A stretch of DNA of 64,000 nucleotides from Staphylococcus xylosus NJ (GTDB lineage Bacteria > Bacillota > Bacilli > Staphylococcales > Staphylococcaceae), in the NCBI RefSeq assembly GCF_000338275.1, contig NZ_ANMR01000019.1, positions 1 through 64,000 of the forward strand. Direction: 5' to 3'. Under the pieces are notes generated by a model, which saw nothing but the letters and a program-made list of their open reading frames with translations, searched no databases and was not told where the DNA came from. Positions 28,140-37,257 of this stretch are shown in pieces. How positions within the stretch are numbered: position 1 is the stretch's first letter; each line of letters starts with the position of its first letter. The position numbers and the translations under genes are program-made.

Positions 28140-28205
28140 CTAGATGAAAAAGTTAATAATAAAGCGCGGTATTAGCTCAAAAAATTTACCTATCAATGCT
28201 TTCAT
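28140..28205 (-). CDS. 21-residue amphipathic peptide upstream of lipase (PSM-like)
   Basis: The peptide begins MKALIGKFFELIPRFI and ends INFFI. It is very hydrophobic with K2, K7, E10, R14 and N18 on one side and a Pro at 13. The ribosome site GGAAGGGGTGAGTGGT is strong. The gene starts about 126 bases from a good sigma-A promoter and ends 55 bases before the lipase ATG on the same strand, so it is most likely co-transcribed with lipase. Function is unassigned; it could be a PSM-like peptide or a translated leader. Confidence 0.6.
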   Translation of the reverse strand: MKALIGKFFELIPRFIINFFI

Positions 28206-28224
28206 ACCACTCACCCCTTCCTAA

Positions 28225-28238
28225 AGAAAGCGCTTACA
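28225..28238 (-). promoter_or_regulatory. cre (CcpA site) in the lipase/peptide leader
   Basis: TGTAAGCGCTTTCT on the minus strand matches TGWNANCGNTNWCA at 13 of 14 positions. It is about 93 bases after the predicted transcription start and 20 before the peptide ATG, a position where bound CcpA would act as a roadblock. Confidence 0.7.
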
Positions 28239-28337
28239 TTCTTTAAGAAAAATTTTATTTATCAAAAGAATTTCCAATAAATTGTTAAAAATCTTTATAA
28301 TTAACAAATAAAAACTTTCAATAAATAATTTAATTAG

Positions 28338-28366
28338 ATTTTACTAAACAAACTATTTTCAGTCAA
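28338..28366 (-). promoter_or_regulatory. Promoter of the peptide-lipase-peptide cluster
   Basis: TTGACT (28361-28366), exactly 17 bases and TAAAAT (28338-28343) on the minus strand form a near-consensus sigma-A promoter. No other promoter of this quality lies between it and the lipase gene. Confidence 0.65.
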
Positions 28367-28397
28367 CAACTGATTACAACTAAATTACGCACAATTA

Positions 28398-28432
28398 AAA
28401 AATTCTCGATGCATCAAGCAACGAGAATTTTT
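28398..28432 (-). terminator. Terminator of the NSS transporter gene
   Basis: AAATTCTCG pairs with CGAGAATTT around a 13-base loop, with a T-run on the minus strand, immediately after the transporter stop at 28437. Confidence 0.75.
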
Positions 28433-28436
28433 ACAA

Positions 28437-29765
28437 TTATATAAATTGAACGATGAATATTAACACGATAACTACTGGTAAAACAAATTTAATTAAGTAG
28501 TACCATGGCATAAATAATTTAAACCTGTCTTTTCCAAAATGTGTTTCCAAGTCATTTTTATCTAATAATTGACCAACTACAAGCGTCGTCCCTAATGCAC
28601 CTAATGGCATCAAAATGTTTGATACTAAAAAGTCCATATTATCAAATATTGTTCCAGCACCAAATTGGATACCGCTTAAACTACTAAATGACAACGTGGC
28701 CGGTATACTAATGATAAATACTAAAATGCTTGCATAAATTGCTATAGACTTACGTTTTGAATTATCATTTTTAGTAAAGTTCGATACATTTAACTCAAGT
28801 AACGAAATCGATGATGTCAGTGCAGCAAATAAAAATAGAATTAAAAAGATAAAATAAAAACCTTGTCCATAAGCCATTTGATCAAAAACTTGTGGTAATA
28901 CTTTGAATAATAACCCAGGTCCCTCAGTAGGACTATACCCAAAAGCTGCAATCGCAGGGAATATTGCTAAACCTGCTAAAATAGATACCAAAATATTCAT
29001 TCCTACGATTGAAATAGCAGATGTTTTAATCGTCATTTCTTTTGAGGCATAGCTCGCATAAGTAATCATTCCCGTCGTACCTAAAGATAACGTGAAAAAT
29101 GACTGACCTAGCGCAAATAATACACCTTCCATAGAAATATCTTCTAATCTAGGTTGCAAGATATATTTCAAACCTTCCCACGAGCCTTCTAAAGAAAGTG
29201 ATTTAATAACGATGACAATTAGAAAAACAAATAATAGCGGCATCATAAATTTAGAAGCTTTTTCTAATCCTTTTTCTACTCCCATCATTACAATAACCAT
29301 TGTTAATAAGATAAAAATACCTTGTCCCATTATCGTTAACCATGGGTTTCCTATAATAGATTCAAACTTTATACTTCCTAATGTACTATCGCTAAAAGTT
29401 ACTATTTGGAAAGCTACATTCAAGATATAGATAATAATCCAACCACCTATAACACTGTAAAAACCAAATAATATAAATACAGCTAAATTACCGTTCCAGC
29501 CAATAATATTTAGCCATTTTTTCTCAGTCAATTTTTCATAAATTTTAGTCGTGTATGTTTTACCCATTTTTCCGACCGTAAACTCCATCATAAGTAATGG
29601 CAATCCAACAAAAATGGTAAATACTAAAAACATTAGTAAAAATGCGCCACCGCCGTATATCCCAGCCATATACGGAAACTTCCACATGGCACCTAATCCT
29701 ATTGCAGAACCAGCACTTGCTAAAATAAATCCTGTTGAGGATTTCCACTGTGATTGTTTATTCAT
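28437..29765 (-). CDS. Sodium-dependent transporter of the NSS/SNF family
   Basis: This is a twelve-segment membrane transporter that uses the sodium gradient to import amino acids or amines. The 442 residues begin with the NSS hallmark GFILASAGSAIGLGAMWKFP (sodium site 2 and unwound helix 1). GGGAFLLMF and ALGQSFFTLSLGTTGM (helix 6) follow. Substrate cannot be read from sequence. AAGGATGTAGAATT precedes the ATG. It diverges from a branched-chain amino acid carrier gene. Confidence 0.9.
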   Translation of the reverse strand: MNKQSQWKSSTGFILASAGSAIGLGAMWKFPYMAGIYGGGAFLLMFLVFTIFVGLPLLMMEFTVGKMGKTYTTKIYEKLTEKKWLNIIGWNGNLAVFILFGFYSVIGGWIIIYILNVAFQIVTFSDSTLGSIKFESIIGNPWLTIMGQGIFILLTMVIVMMGVEKGLEKASKFMMPLLFVFLIVIVIKSLSLEGSWEGLKYILQPRLEDISMEGVLFALGQSFFTLSLGTTGMITYASYASKEMTIKTSAISIVGMNILVSILAGLAIFPAIAAFGYSPTEGPGLLFKVLPQVFDQMAYGQGFYFIFLILFLFAALTSSISLLELNVSNFTKNDNSKRKSIAIYASILVFIISIPATLSFSSLSGIQFGAGTIFDNMDFLVSNILMPLGALGTTLVVGQLLDKNDLETHFGKDRFKLFMPWYYLIKFVLPVVIVLIFIVQFI

Positions 29766-30065
29766 AATTCTACATCCTTTATATTTTACAAAACTTTATT
29801 GCGTTAAAGCGTTTGCGTGACATAGCATCTACTATACCATTTTTTCATCTTTGACTCAATATGTATTTTCAGTAACTAGAGCTAAAAACTTGTCACTACA
29901 GTCAATAATTAACTTAAAATTTTTCGAATATTTCATGGCTTTTCTCACATGCAATACTTTAAATATTAAAAATTATCTGACATTTTATTGAATATAATGT
30001 TTTTTTATGTTAAAGTAGCATGTGTTTTGTGCAAGATAATCTCCTTGAAATTGAGGTATATAAAA
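29766..30065. promoter_or_regulatory. Region between the divergent NSS and BrnQ transporter genes
   Basis: About 300 bases hold the promoters of both genes. AATTTTTCGAATATT at 29918-29932 differs at three positions from the CodY box, which is credible because brnQ genes are CodY targets in S. aureus. An in-frame extension of brnQ into this region (from 29988) lacks a ribosome site and is not taken as coding. Confidence 0.3.
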
Positions 30066-31367
30066 ATGAATAAACTTATCCTAATTTCTGGTCTAATGTT
30101 ATTCTCATTTTTCTTTGGCGCCGGAAATTTAATATTTCCACCTATGTTAGGTTACACAGCTCAAGAAAATATGTGGGTATCGATGACTGGATTTGCTATT
30201 ACCGGTATATTACTACCTTACTTAACAGTTATTGTAGTTGCCTATATGAACGGTGGCGTAGAAAGCATCGGTAACAGAGTCCATCCGATATTCGGTACGG
30301 TCTTTGCAATCTGTATTTACTTATCAATCGGTGCTTTATACGGTATTCCTCGTGCTGCTAACGTTGCCTATGAAATTGGAACAAATCATATATTACCCGT
30401 ACATAACCATTTCACTTTAATTATATTTTCATTAATATTTTTCTTCATTGTTTATATTATTGCTTTATATCCAAGCCGTATTATAGATAATTTAGGTAAA
30501 TACTTAACACCAATTTTAATAATTATTATCGCAATTTTATGTATATTGGTAATTATTAATCCAGAGGGCTCTATCGGGCAACCCAGTGGCGAATATGCTC
30601 AAACACCATTAGTATCAGGTATTCTACAAGGATACTTTACGATGGATTTAGTAGCTGCCCTAGCATTTTCGGTAGTAATCGTCCAAATGTTTAAATTAAA
30701 TGGTGTTGATAATCAAAAGACACTCGTCAAGCACGTGATTAAAGCTGGTTTAATATCAGCGATTTTACTGTTCGTTATTTATTTTGCACTTGCTTACGTC
30801 GGAGCTACAACAAGTCATCCTGGATTTAAAGACGGGACTGGTATTTTAACGTTCAATTCTTTACGTGTATTTGGATCTATTGGTAATTTATTATTCGGTA
30901 TCATCGTAATTTTAGCATGCTTAACTACATGTATTGGGTTAGTCAATGCCTGCGCTGCATTTGCTATGAAGAAATTACCAAAAGTATCTTATAAAAAGTT
31001 CGTATTGGTATTCTCTTTACTTGGTTTCATTGTTTCAACGCTAGGTTTAGAGCTTATTTTACAAATCGCTGTTCCATTGTTAACGTTTATTTATCCAACA
31101 TCAATTGTATTAGTGCTTATTTCTTTAGTTGGCATTTTCATTCCATTTGAAATGAAATTCGCTTTTATCTTACCGACTATCGTTACACTCGTTATCTCAG
31201 TGTTACAAATACTCAATGATTTCAACTTGATTAAATCACTTAATGCGTTATATCAAAAATTACCATTAGCAGATATTCAATTAAGTTGGTTACTTCCATT
31301 TATAATTTTACTTGTTGTCGGTTTAATTATTGATTTTTTAAAAAGAAATACTGTAAAACCGTCATAA
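30066..31367 (+). CDS. brnQ: Branched-chain amino acid carrier BrnQ
   Basis: This sodium-coupled membrane importer handles leucine, isoleucine and valine. The 433 residues begin MNKLILISGLMLFSFFFGAG, followed by NLIFPPMLG, a LIVCS family hallmark, and hold about twelve hydrophobic segments. The start at 30066 follows GAGGTATATAAAA; 26 extra in-frame residues upstream are unsupported. It stands alone on the plus strand with a terminator about 90 bases downstream. Staphylococci carry several BrnQ paralogues and I cannot say which one this is. Confidence 0.92.
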   Translation: MNKLILISGLMLFSFFFGAGNLIFPPMLGYTAQENMWVSMTGFAITGILLPYLTVIVVAYMNGGVESIGNRVHPIFGTVFAICIYLSIGALYGIPRAANVAYEIGTNHILPVHNHFTLIIFSLIFFFIVYIIALYPSRIIDNLGKYLTPILIIIIAILCILVIINPEGSIGQPSGEYAQTPLVSGILQGYFTMDLVAALAFSVVIVQMFKLNGVDNQKTLVKHVIKAGLISAILLFVIYFALAYVGATTSHPGFKDGTGILTFNSLRVFGSIGNLLFGIIVILACLTTCIGLVNACAAFAMKKLPKVSYKKFVLVFSLLGFIVSTLGLELILQIAVPLLTFIYPTSIVLVLISLVGIFIPFEMKFAFILPTIVTLVISVLQILNDFNLIKSLNALYQKLPLADIQLSWLLPFIILLVVGLIIDFLKRNTVKPS

Positions 31368-31455
31368 TCTTGAAAACTTTTAACATTTAATATATAAAAC
31401 ATAAGTAATAGTCTTTAGACTTGTCTTAATACTTGTGTTTTAACTTAGAAATTAA

Positions 31456-31512
31456 AGGGAGTGAAGATATGAAATCATGTTATTGAATTTATATCTCCAC
31501 TCCCTATTTTTA
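31456..31512 (+). terminator. Terminator after brnQ
   Basis: AGGGAGTGAAGATAT pairs with ATATCTCCACTCCCT (one mismatch) across a 20-base loop, then TATTTTTATA follows. Confidence 0.7.
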
Positions 31513-31606
31513 TATGTTATCTGAGGATAATATATATTGAATTTGTTATGATAGCTAGTAAGTAATTAAAGCAATATTCCATATAAAAAAAGAATGGAGT
31601 TTTAAT

Positions 31607-31978
31607 ATGAATGAATTTAAAGAATTTTTAGAGTCTATTGATAATGCAGCACACAAAGAGAAATTGGAAGCCATTTTCAATTGGGTTTCAGAAACATTTC
31701 CAAACCTTGAAACTACAGTAAAATGGAACCAACCAATGTACACAGATCACGGTACTTTTATCATTGCGTTTAGTAAATCAAAAGCACATTTCTCAGTAGC
31801 ACCTGAACCAAAGGCATTAGCTGAGTTCACCCAAAAAGTAAAAGCCGCTGGTTACTCACAGACAAATAATTTATTCCGTATAAAATGGGACCAAGATATT
31901 GACTATGCCTTATTGAAAGAAATCATCCAATACAATATCGATGATAAGGCTGATTGTGCAACATTTTGGCGAACGTAA
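31607..31978 (+). CDS. fra: DUF1801 frataxin-like iron chaperone
   Basis: A 123-residue cytoplasmic protein of the DUF1801/YdhG family. Its B. subtilis member Fra is a frataxin-like protein supplying iron for Fe-S cluster and haem formation. The sequence shows the conserved VKWNQPMYTDHGTFIIAFSKSKAHFSVAPEP core and the acidic N-terminal helices. It is a single gene between brnQ and the flotillin gene. Family membership is clear; the iron role is transferred from the homologue. Confidence 0.8.
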   Translation: MNEFKEFLESIDNAAHKEKLEAIFNWVSETFPNLETTVKWNQPMYTDHGTFIIAFSKSKAHFSVAPEPKALAEFTQKVKAAGYSQTNNLFRIKWDQDIDYALLKEIIQYNIDDKADCATFWRT

Positions 31979-32040
31979 TTCAAACATTTTCAACATTAAA
32001 AAAGAGACCCTCTAACTTCATAAAGTGGGATCTCTAATTT

Positions 32041-32090
32041 ACTTCAGTACAAAAGTTTTATAACTTTTGCTTACTGAGGTTATTTTTTAT
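32041..32090 (+). terminator. Terminator between fra and the flotillin gene
   Basis: ACTTCAGTA-CAAAAGTT pairs with AACTTTTG-TACTGAGGT and is followed by TATTTTTTATTTTTTT on the plus strand, overlapping the 3' end of the flotillin gene. A second, weaker hairpin (AGAGACCC with GGGATCTCT) lies at 32003-32034. Confidence 0.75.
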
Positions 32091-33631
32091 TTTTTTGTTG
32101 TTTGATTATTGTCGTCATTATGGTTATCTTTTATTTGATTTGAAGTATCTTCAATAGGCTCTTCAGCGTTGACCTCTTCACTTTGTTTTAAAGTTATATC
32201 TTCATGTGCTTTTTCATTTGTTTTTTCGTTTTGTTCGAATGCATATGTTTTCTTTTGATTTGAAACATTTTCAAGCATCTTAGTTAAATTAAAGCCTGTC
32301 ATTTGGTTTAAACCTTCTTCAGCATTAGCCATTTGGGCAATAATACCATTTGATAATGAATTGATACCTTCACCATTTCCACCATCTAAAATACGAATAT
32401 TTTCAACATTAGATAATGGTTCAGCCAGCGCTCTAGCAAACTCAGGCATTGTTTTAATCATCAATTCAGCCAACATAACATCTTTATTCTCAGCAAGTGC
32501 ATTTGCTCTTTCTCTCAAACCATCAGCTTTAGCTTTCTCTTGTTCTCTAATAACTTCCGCTTCTGCTTTACCTTCTTTAAGTCGCGCTTCATAAGCAGCC
32601 TCAGCTTGCTTTATCTTAATTGCTGCATCTGTTTCTGATTGTTGACGACGCACGTCATCTTTTTGACGTTGAATATGTACATCATTCTCACGTTCCATCT
32701 GTATCAAATGTAACTCATTTTCTTTTTCGCTACGTTGAACATTTAATTGTTTTTCTTTGATTTCTAAAGCTCTAGATTCTTTTTCTAACTGCCCTGAAGC
32801 TTCTGCTTGGGCTTGTGCTTTATTTGTTTCACTTAAAATAGCTTGTTCTTTTAAATCTTTTTCTCTACGTGAATCTGCAACATTCATTTGACGAGATATT
32901 TTTTCTTTCTCAGTTAATTCAGTATTCTCAGCAATTTTCATCTCAGTTTCGCGTGCCGCATCACTTTCTGCAATGTCAGCTTTTTTCTTGATTTTAGCAA
33001 TTTCAGGTTTACCTAAATTTTCTAAGTAACCTTCGTTATCGCTAATATCCGATAGCCCTAATGACGTAATAGTAAAGCCCATATTGTTGAGTTGTTCTTG
33101 AGCAACTTCGGTTACTTTATTATTAAATGCTTCTCTATCTGAATTGATTTCCTCTACTGTCATTTTAGATAATATTGCTCGTAAGTTGGTGTTCAACACT
33201 TGTGATATTTCTTCAGATACTTCATCTTTCGATTTTCCTAAGAATTGTTCAGCATATTTAACAATACCTTGTAATTGATCTGCAACTTTAACTGTAGCAA
33301 CTGCTTCAGCCTCTATGCCAACACCAGCTTTGGTCCACACAACGGGCGTTTTAATTTCTAATTGGAAAGATTTCAATGATATACGTGTTGATGATTGGAA
33401 CATTTTCATTCTATAACCGCCACCACGGACCACTCTCATATGACGGCCTTCATCATCTTGATAAACATTAGATTCAGTTTTTGGATTACCAATATTTGGT
33501 CCAGTAATAATTAAAGCTTCATTGGATGGTACCGTTTTAAATCTTGCTTTCATATAAAGATACCAAACTAAACCACCAAATAGTATCAGACCTATGATAG
33601 TAGCAATACCGATTAGTACTAATAGATTCAT
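32087..33631 (-). CDS. floT: Flotillin-like SPFH membrane scaffold protein (FloT type)
   Basis: This is a scaffold of functional membrane microdomains. One N-terminal membrane segment (about 4-27) precedes an SPFH/band-7 domain. A long Ala/Glu/Lys/Arg-rich coiled coil with the repeated EA-rich pattern typical of flotillins lies at about 215-390, and a polar acidic tail closes the 514 residues. The extended tail (rich in Glu, Asn and Asp) is longer than in B. subtilis FloT. TTAGGAGACGAGTGAC precedes the ATG. No NfeD-like gene is adjacent. Confidence 0.92.
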   Translation of the reverse strand: MNLLVLIGIATIIGLILFGGLVWYLYMKARFKTVPSNEALIITGPNIGNPKTESNVYQDDEGRHMRVVRGGGYRMKMFQSSTRISLKSFQLEIKTPVVWTKAGVGIEAEAVATVKVADQLQGIVKYAEQFLGKSKDEVSEEISQVLNTNLRAILSKMTVEEINSDREAFNNKVTEVAQEQLNNMGFTITSLGLSDISDNEGYLENLGKPEIAKIKKKADIAESDAARETEMKIAENTELTEKEKISRQMNVADSRREKDLKEQAILSETNKAQAQAEASGQLEKESRALEIKEKQLNVQRSEKENELHLIQMERENDVHIQRQKDDVRRQQSETDAAIKIKQAEAAYEARLKEGKAEAEVIREQEKAKADGLRERANALAENKDVMLAELMIKTMPEFARALAEPLSNVENIRILDGGNGEGINSLSNGIIAQMANAEEGLNQMTGFNLTKMLENVSNQKKTYAFEQNEKTNEKAHEDITLKQSEEVNAEEPIEDTSNQIKDNHNDDNNQTTKK

Positions 33632-33808
33632 GTCACTCGTCTCCTAATTTGTTTTATATTTTGATAAATTCTAAATAAACACTCCATATATTACTTTATT
33701 ATAAATGCAATAATAAGTATATATTTAAAATGAATAATCTTTACATCTATTCAAAAACTTTAGATATTAATTAGATTCTAAACTAATATCAAAACAACAA
33801 AAGTGAGT

Positions 33809-34522
33809 TTAATGCATTTTTCGTATTTTAATCTTTAACATAATATTCGCTTTAGTTTGGAACTCATAATCAACTTCTACTTCTTCCATTTTACAACCTA
33901 ACTCAGACAAATACTTTATTATATCGTCCAGCTTCTCATAACGTTCACCTTTTAAAATTAATAATTGGAAAAATACGTATTTCTTTTTTAGTTACCCTTA
34001 ACCTTTCATTCAAAGTCTGTTTATGAAAATTATAATCAAAGCAATCAGCATACATAAATAAAAATGCGCAGATAATAAGACATCAAATTCATTATTTTTA
34101 TATGGTATCTTGGGCAATGAGGCTACTTTATATAATTTAGGACATTATTCCATATCATAAAAACAATCTGTTAATGCTTGCATTCTATGCCTCTCCAAGT
34201 GGTTTATATTTTCAAAATAACTCCAATAATAATTTGATTTTGATAATTGCATCTTCTCAATTGCGTGCTTTAAATCATCTTTCCCCTTATTGTATAATTC
34301 TGCAACACTAAAAGCATATGCAATATCACAAGACTCTATATTCAAACCTTTTTGTCTTCCTATTGCTGTAAACGAACATGCACCAGCAGGGCAATCTAAT
34401 ATTTTCCTACCTTCTAATTCATCCAAGTTTAAATCAAACATACTCAAATACTCTTCATATGTTCGACCAATAAAAATAACTCGCTCAATTTCTAGTTTCC
34501 TACTTTTTAATTCTCCATTCAT
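33809..34522 (-). pseudogene. Broken SAM-dependent methyltransferase gene
   Basis: The intact N-terminus (125 residues from the ATG at 34522) shows the SAM-binding ILDCPAGACSFTA. It ends at a TAA at 34145-34147, but the same frame then continues with SLPKIPYKNNEFDVLLSAHF, the next expected block. After a shift of frame comes NFHKQTLNERLRVTKKEIRI, then after a second shift in an A-run near 33950 the C-terminus ELGCKMEEVEVDYEFQTKAN to a stop at 33809. One nonsense and at least two frameshift lesions therefore inactivate a gene of about 235 codons. A truncated product may still be made. Confidence 0.8.
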
Positions 34523-34779
34523 TTATATCCCCTTTGCAACTGTTACATATAAAATTTTCAACATTGTATTGCACCCTTACTACAAACACAGTGACTTAAA
34601 TTTAAAAGACATTGATTATAATAAGGGTGATTTAACTCTAAAGAACCTTTTAAACACAGTAATATTTATAGTGCCTTAAGGCGTTATAAATTTTGTGATA
34701 TTTAAAAAATCAAAGTCGTTCTTTATTAATCAAATGACTCGTCACCCTCAAAATCATTCTACTTATCTTATATCATCAC

Positions 34780-35760
34780 CTATAATGTCCATTTAATTAA
34801 GGTAGATGCATAAGCTAATCCACCACCAAATCCAACTAGTAATACTAAATCACCTTTTTTAATTTTATTCTCTTTGACAGCTAGATCAATGGCCAACGGA
34901 ATTGTGGCTGAGGACGTATTGCCATAGCTTTCAAGACTTTTTAATGCTTTATCCCTTGCTATACCAGATTTATCACATATAGATTCAATCATTCTAGCGT
35001 TCGCACTATGTGGTACAAACCAATCTAAATCTTCTTTCGTGTAATTGGCTTTATTCAAAGTCTGCTCAATAATTCTCGGTACATTGCCTACTGCCCATTT
35101 GTATACGCCACGCCCATTTTGGACAATAAACCCTGGATTTTCTAACTCTTCGTCAAACATTGCTTCCGATAATTCCGAGCAATATAAATTATGGCCTTTT
35201 TTACCATCTGATCCGGCATCGCTTGCTATAAAACTCGTCTCATCTTCATTATATTCTACTAAAAATGCACCTGCCCCATCTCCGAATAATATGCATGTGC
35301 CACGATCTTTGTAGTCTGTAATCTTAGATAATGTTTCTGCTCCTATAACTAAAACTTTCTTATTTTGACCTGAAGTTATGAGACCATTTGCAATATTAAG
35401 ACCATAAGTAAAACCAGCACAAGCTGCATTAATGTCTATTGCGCCTGCATTTTCCAACTCTAACTTAGCTTGTACATATGATGCGACACTTGGCGTTTTA
35501 TAATCAGCTGTTAATGTTGCATTAACAATCATATCCACATCACTTAAATCGACTTGATATTTCTCTTGTAAATCCAACACTGCTTTATAACTAATATCAC
35601 TTGTATATTCATCTTCTTTTGTAATTCTTCTCTTTACAATCCCAGTTCTTTGTTGTATCCATTCATCTGACGTGTCTACTATATTTTCAAAATCGTGATT
35701 GTCCATTATCTTTTCTGGAACGTATGAACCTTGTGCAGTAATTTTGGCAAACGACTTCAT
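34780..35760 (-). CDS. Beta-ketoacyl-ACP synthase III (FabH-like, probably accessory copy)
   Basis: This enzyme condenses an acyl-CoA with malonyl-ACP to start fatty-acid chains. The 326 residues have the active Cys in DINAACAGFTYGL (about 113), His in WFVPHSANARM and Asn in SYGNTSSATIPLA, so the Cys-His-Asn triad is complete. It is not next to fabF or other fab genes, so it is probably a second FabH, comparable to B. subtilis FabHB, with a role in branched-chain primers. AAAGGGGAATAATTAG precedes the ATG. No FapR palindrome was seen upstream. Confidence 0.85.
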   Translation of the reverse strand: MKSFAKITAQGSYVPEKIMDNHDFENIVDTSDEWIQQRTGIVKRRITKEDEYTSDISYKAVLDLQEKYQVDLSDVDMIVNATLTADYKTPSVASYVQAKLELENAGAIDINAACAGFTYGLNIANGLITSGQNKKVLVIGAETLSKITDYKDRGTCILFGDGAGAFLVEYNEDETSFIASDAGSDGKKGHNLYCSELSEAMFDEELENPGFIVQNGRGVYKWAVGNVPRIIEQTLNKANYTKEDLDWFVPHSANARMIESICDKSGIARDKALKSLESYGNTSSATIPLAIDLAVKENKIKKGDLVLLVGFGGGLAYASTLIKWTL

Positions 35761-35958
35761 CTAATTATTCCCCTTTGACTATTATAACTATTTAATTCTA
35801 TATATTTATATTATTTATGCTACTATTTTCACAAATAAATTTAAATGATACTTTTAATTATATGTGTAATAATTCAAATAAAAATAACATCATATAACTT
35901 GCTTGATATTGCACTCTCAGGTTTATTGTTGAAATACATTTAAAGGAGGTTTTATAAT

Positions 35959-36717
35959 ATGGGAAAATTTAATAGTTTAGATAACAAAGTAGTAGTAATT
36001 GCAGGTGGTGCAAAAAATCTAGGAGGATTATTAAGCAAGACTTATGCTGAACATGGAGCCAAATTAGTCATTCATCATCATGATGAACATTCTTTGGAAG
36101 AAGCTCAAGAGACACTTGCCAAAATTGAATCACTGGGTGGGCAAGGTACATTATTTTCTGGTGATTTAACCCAAGTAAGTAATGTTGAATCCTTATTCCA
36201 GCACGCTCAAAATACTTTTGGAAAAATCGATATTGCCATTAATACAGTAGGAAAAGTACTTAAAAAACCTATTGCTGATACGACCGAAGAAGAATTTGAT
36301 AACATGGCAGATGTTAACGCAAAATCAGCTTATTTCTTTATAAAATACGCTGAAAAAGCTATGAATGACAACGGTAAAATCATCACACTGGCAACTGCTT
36401 TACTCGCTGCTTATACAGGTTTTTACGCTACGTATGCAGGAGGAAAATCACCCGTAGAACATTACACACGTGCAGCCTCCAAAGAATACATGGATAGAGG
36501 TATTTCTGTTAACGCTGTTGCACCTGGGCCAATGGATACACCTTTCTTCTATCCACAAGAAAGTGAAGAAGCGGTTGCTTTTCACAAATCACAAGCTCTT
36601 CACAACCAATTGACAAATATTGAAGACATTGCACCCATTATTACTTTCTTAACCACTGATGGTTGGTGGATTAATGGACAAACATTATTCGCAAATGGCG
36701 GATACACTACACGTTAA
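35959..36717 (+). CDS. Short-chain dehydrogenase/reductase
   Basis: A cytoplasmic NAD(P)-dependent oxidoreductase with a classical SDR fold. The 252 residues show a cofactor loop GGAKNLGG in place of TGxxxGIG, an INTVG (usually NNAG) motif, and the catalytic pair Tyr-Lys in TYAGGK. The usual catalytic Ser is Thr here (about 13 residues before Tyr), as far as alignment by eye shows. AAAGGAGGTTTTATAAT precedes the ATG. It is followed 31 bases later by a small gene and then by a MerR regulator. The substrate is unknown. Confidence 0.88.
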   Translation: MGKFNSLDNKVVVIAGGAKNLGGLLSKTYAEHGAKLVIHHHDEHSLEEAQETLAKIESLGGQGTLFSGDLTQVSNVESLFQHAQNTFGKIDIAINTVGKVLKKPIADTTEEEFDNMADVNAKSAYFFIKYAEKAMNDNGKIITLATALLAAYTGFYATYAGGKSPVEHYTRAASKEYMDRGISVNAVAPGPMDTPFFYPQESEEAVAFHKSQALHNQLTNIEDIAPIITFLTTDGWWINGQTLFANGGYTTR

Positions 36718-36748
36718 TGTAAATAAAAATTTAGGAGGTTATTAAATT

Positions 36749-37069
36749 ATGTATTACTTTGTAGCTATATTTAAAGATAATGAAACAGAAATACAAATTA
36801 TTTCAGAAGAAAGTATTATTGACGACAAGCGCATTACAATCCCTAACGAAAATTATGTAAATGCTTTGGCCGAAGAAATCATAGAATTATCTCATCAAAA
36901 CCAATTGTATCATAACGATATTAAACGCATCGGCTTATCCATCAATGATTATAAAGTAATCGGATACGACACGATGGACGAATTACAAAAAGATTTAGCA
37001 TCCACATTTGGTTTTGAAGCTATCATCGACAATAACTATGAACATCTATTAGCAAAACTTATTAAATAG
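36749..37069 (+). CDS. Conserved hypothetical protein downstream of the SDR gene
   Basis: I do not recognise the family. The 106 residues are acidic and soluble, with no signal or membrane segment. GGAGGTTATTAAATT precedes the ATG and only 31 bases separate it from the SDR gene, so both are very likely co-transcribed. A terminator-like inverted repeat follows before the MerR gene. Confidence 0.75.
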   Translation: MYYFVAIFKDNETEIQIISEESIIDDKRITIPNENYVNALAEEIIELSHQNQLYHNDIKRIGLSINDYKVIGYDTMDELQKDLASTFGFEAIIDNNYEHLLAKLIK

Positions 37070-37187
37070 TACAAAGATGTAACTTTAAATGAAACGTTCT
37101 ATAAAATAACTACAGAACGGAACATTCACAAGCGCTTTAGTATATCTAAATTCACAAGCTTTATGTTCCCCAGTTAGATCTTTTAAG

Positions 37188-37240
37188 AAGGCAGGAATAT
37201 GAACATAACGTTTAAGTTGTGCTACCTTCCTGCCTTTCTA
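37188..37240 (+). terminator. Inverted repeat terminator between the SDR unit and merR
   Basis: AAGGCAGGAA (37188-37197) pairs with TTCCTGCCTT (37227-37236), followed by TCTATTTT. It separates the SDR unit from the MerR gene but lies so close to the latter that it could also influence its expression. Confidence 0.6.
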
Positions 37241-37257
37241 TTTTAGGAGGAAAATGT

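Noticed and set aside
29796..29815. cre upstream of the NSS transporter gene
   Set aside because: The AAACGCTTT centre is palindromic, but three consensus positions fail, including both outer bases.
34290..34679. 129-codon plus-strand frame opposite the methyltransferase
   Set aside because: It lacks a ribosome site and runs antisense to sequence that clearly encodes the methyltransferase N-terminus.
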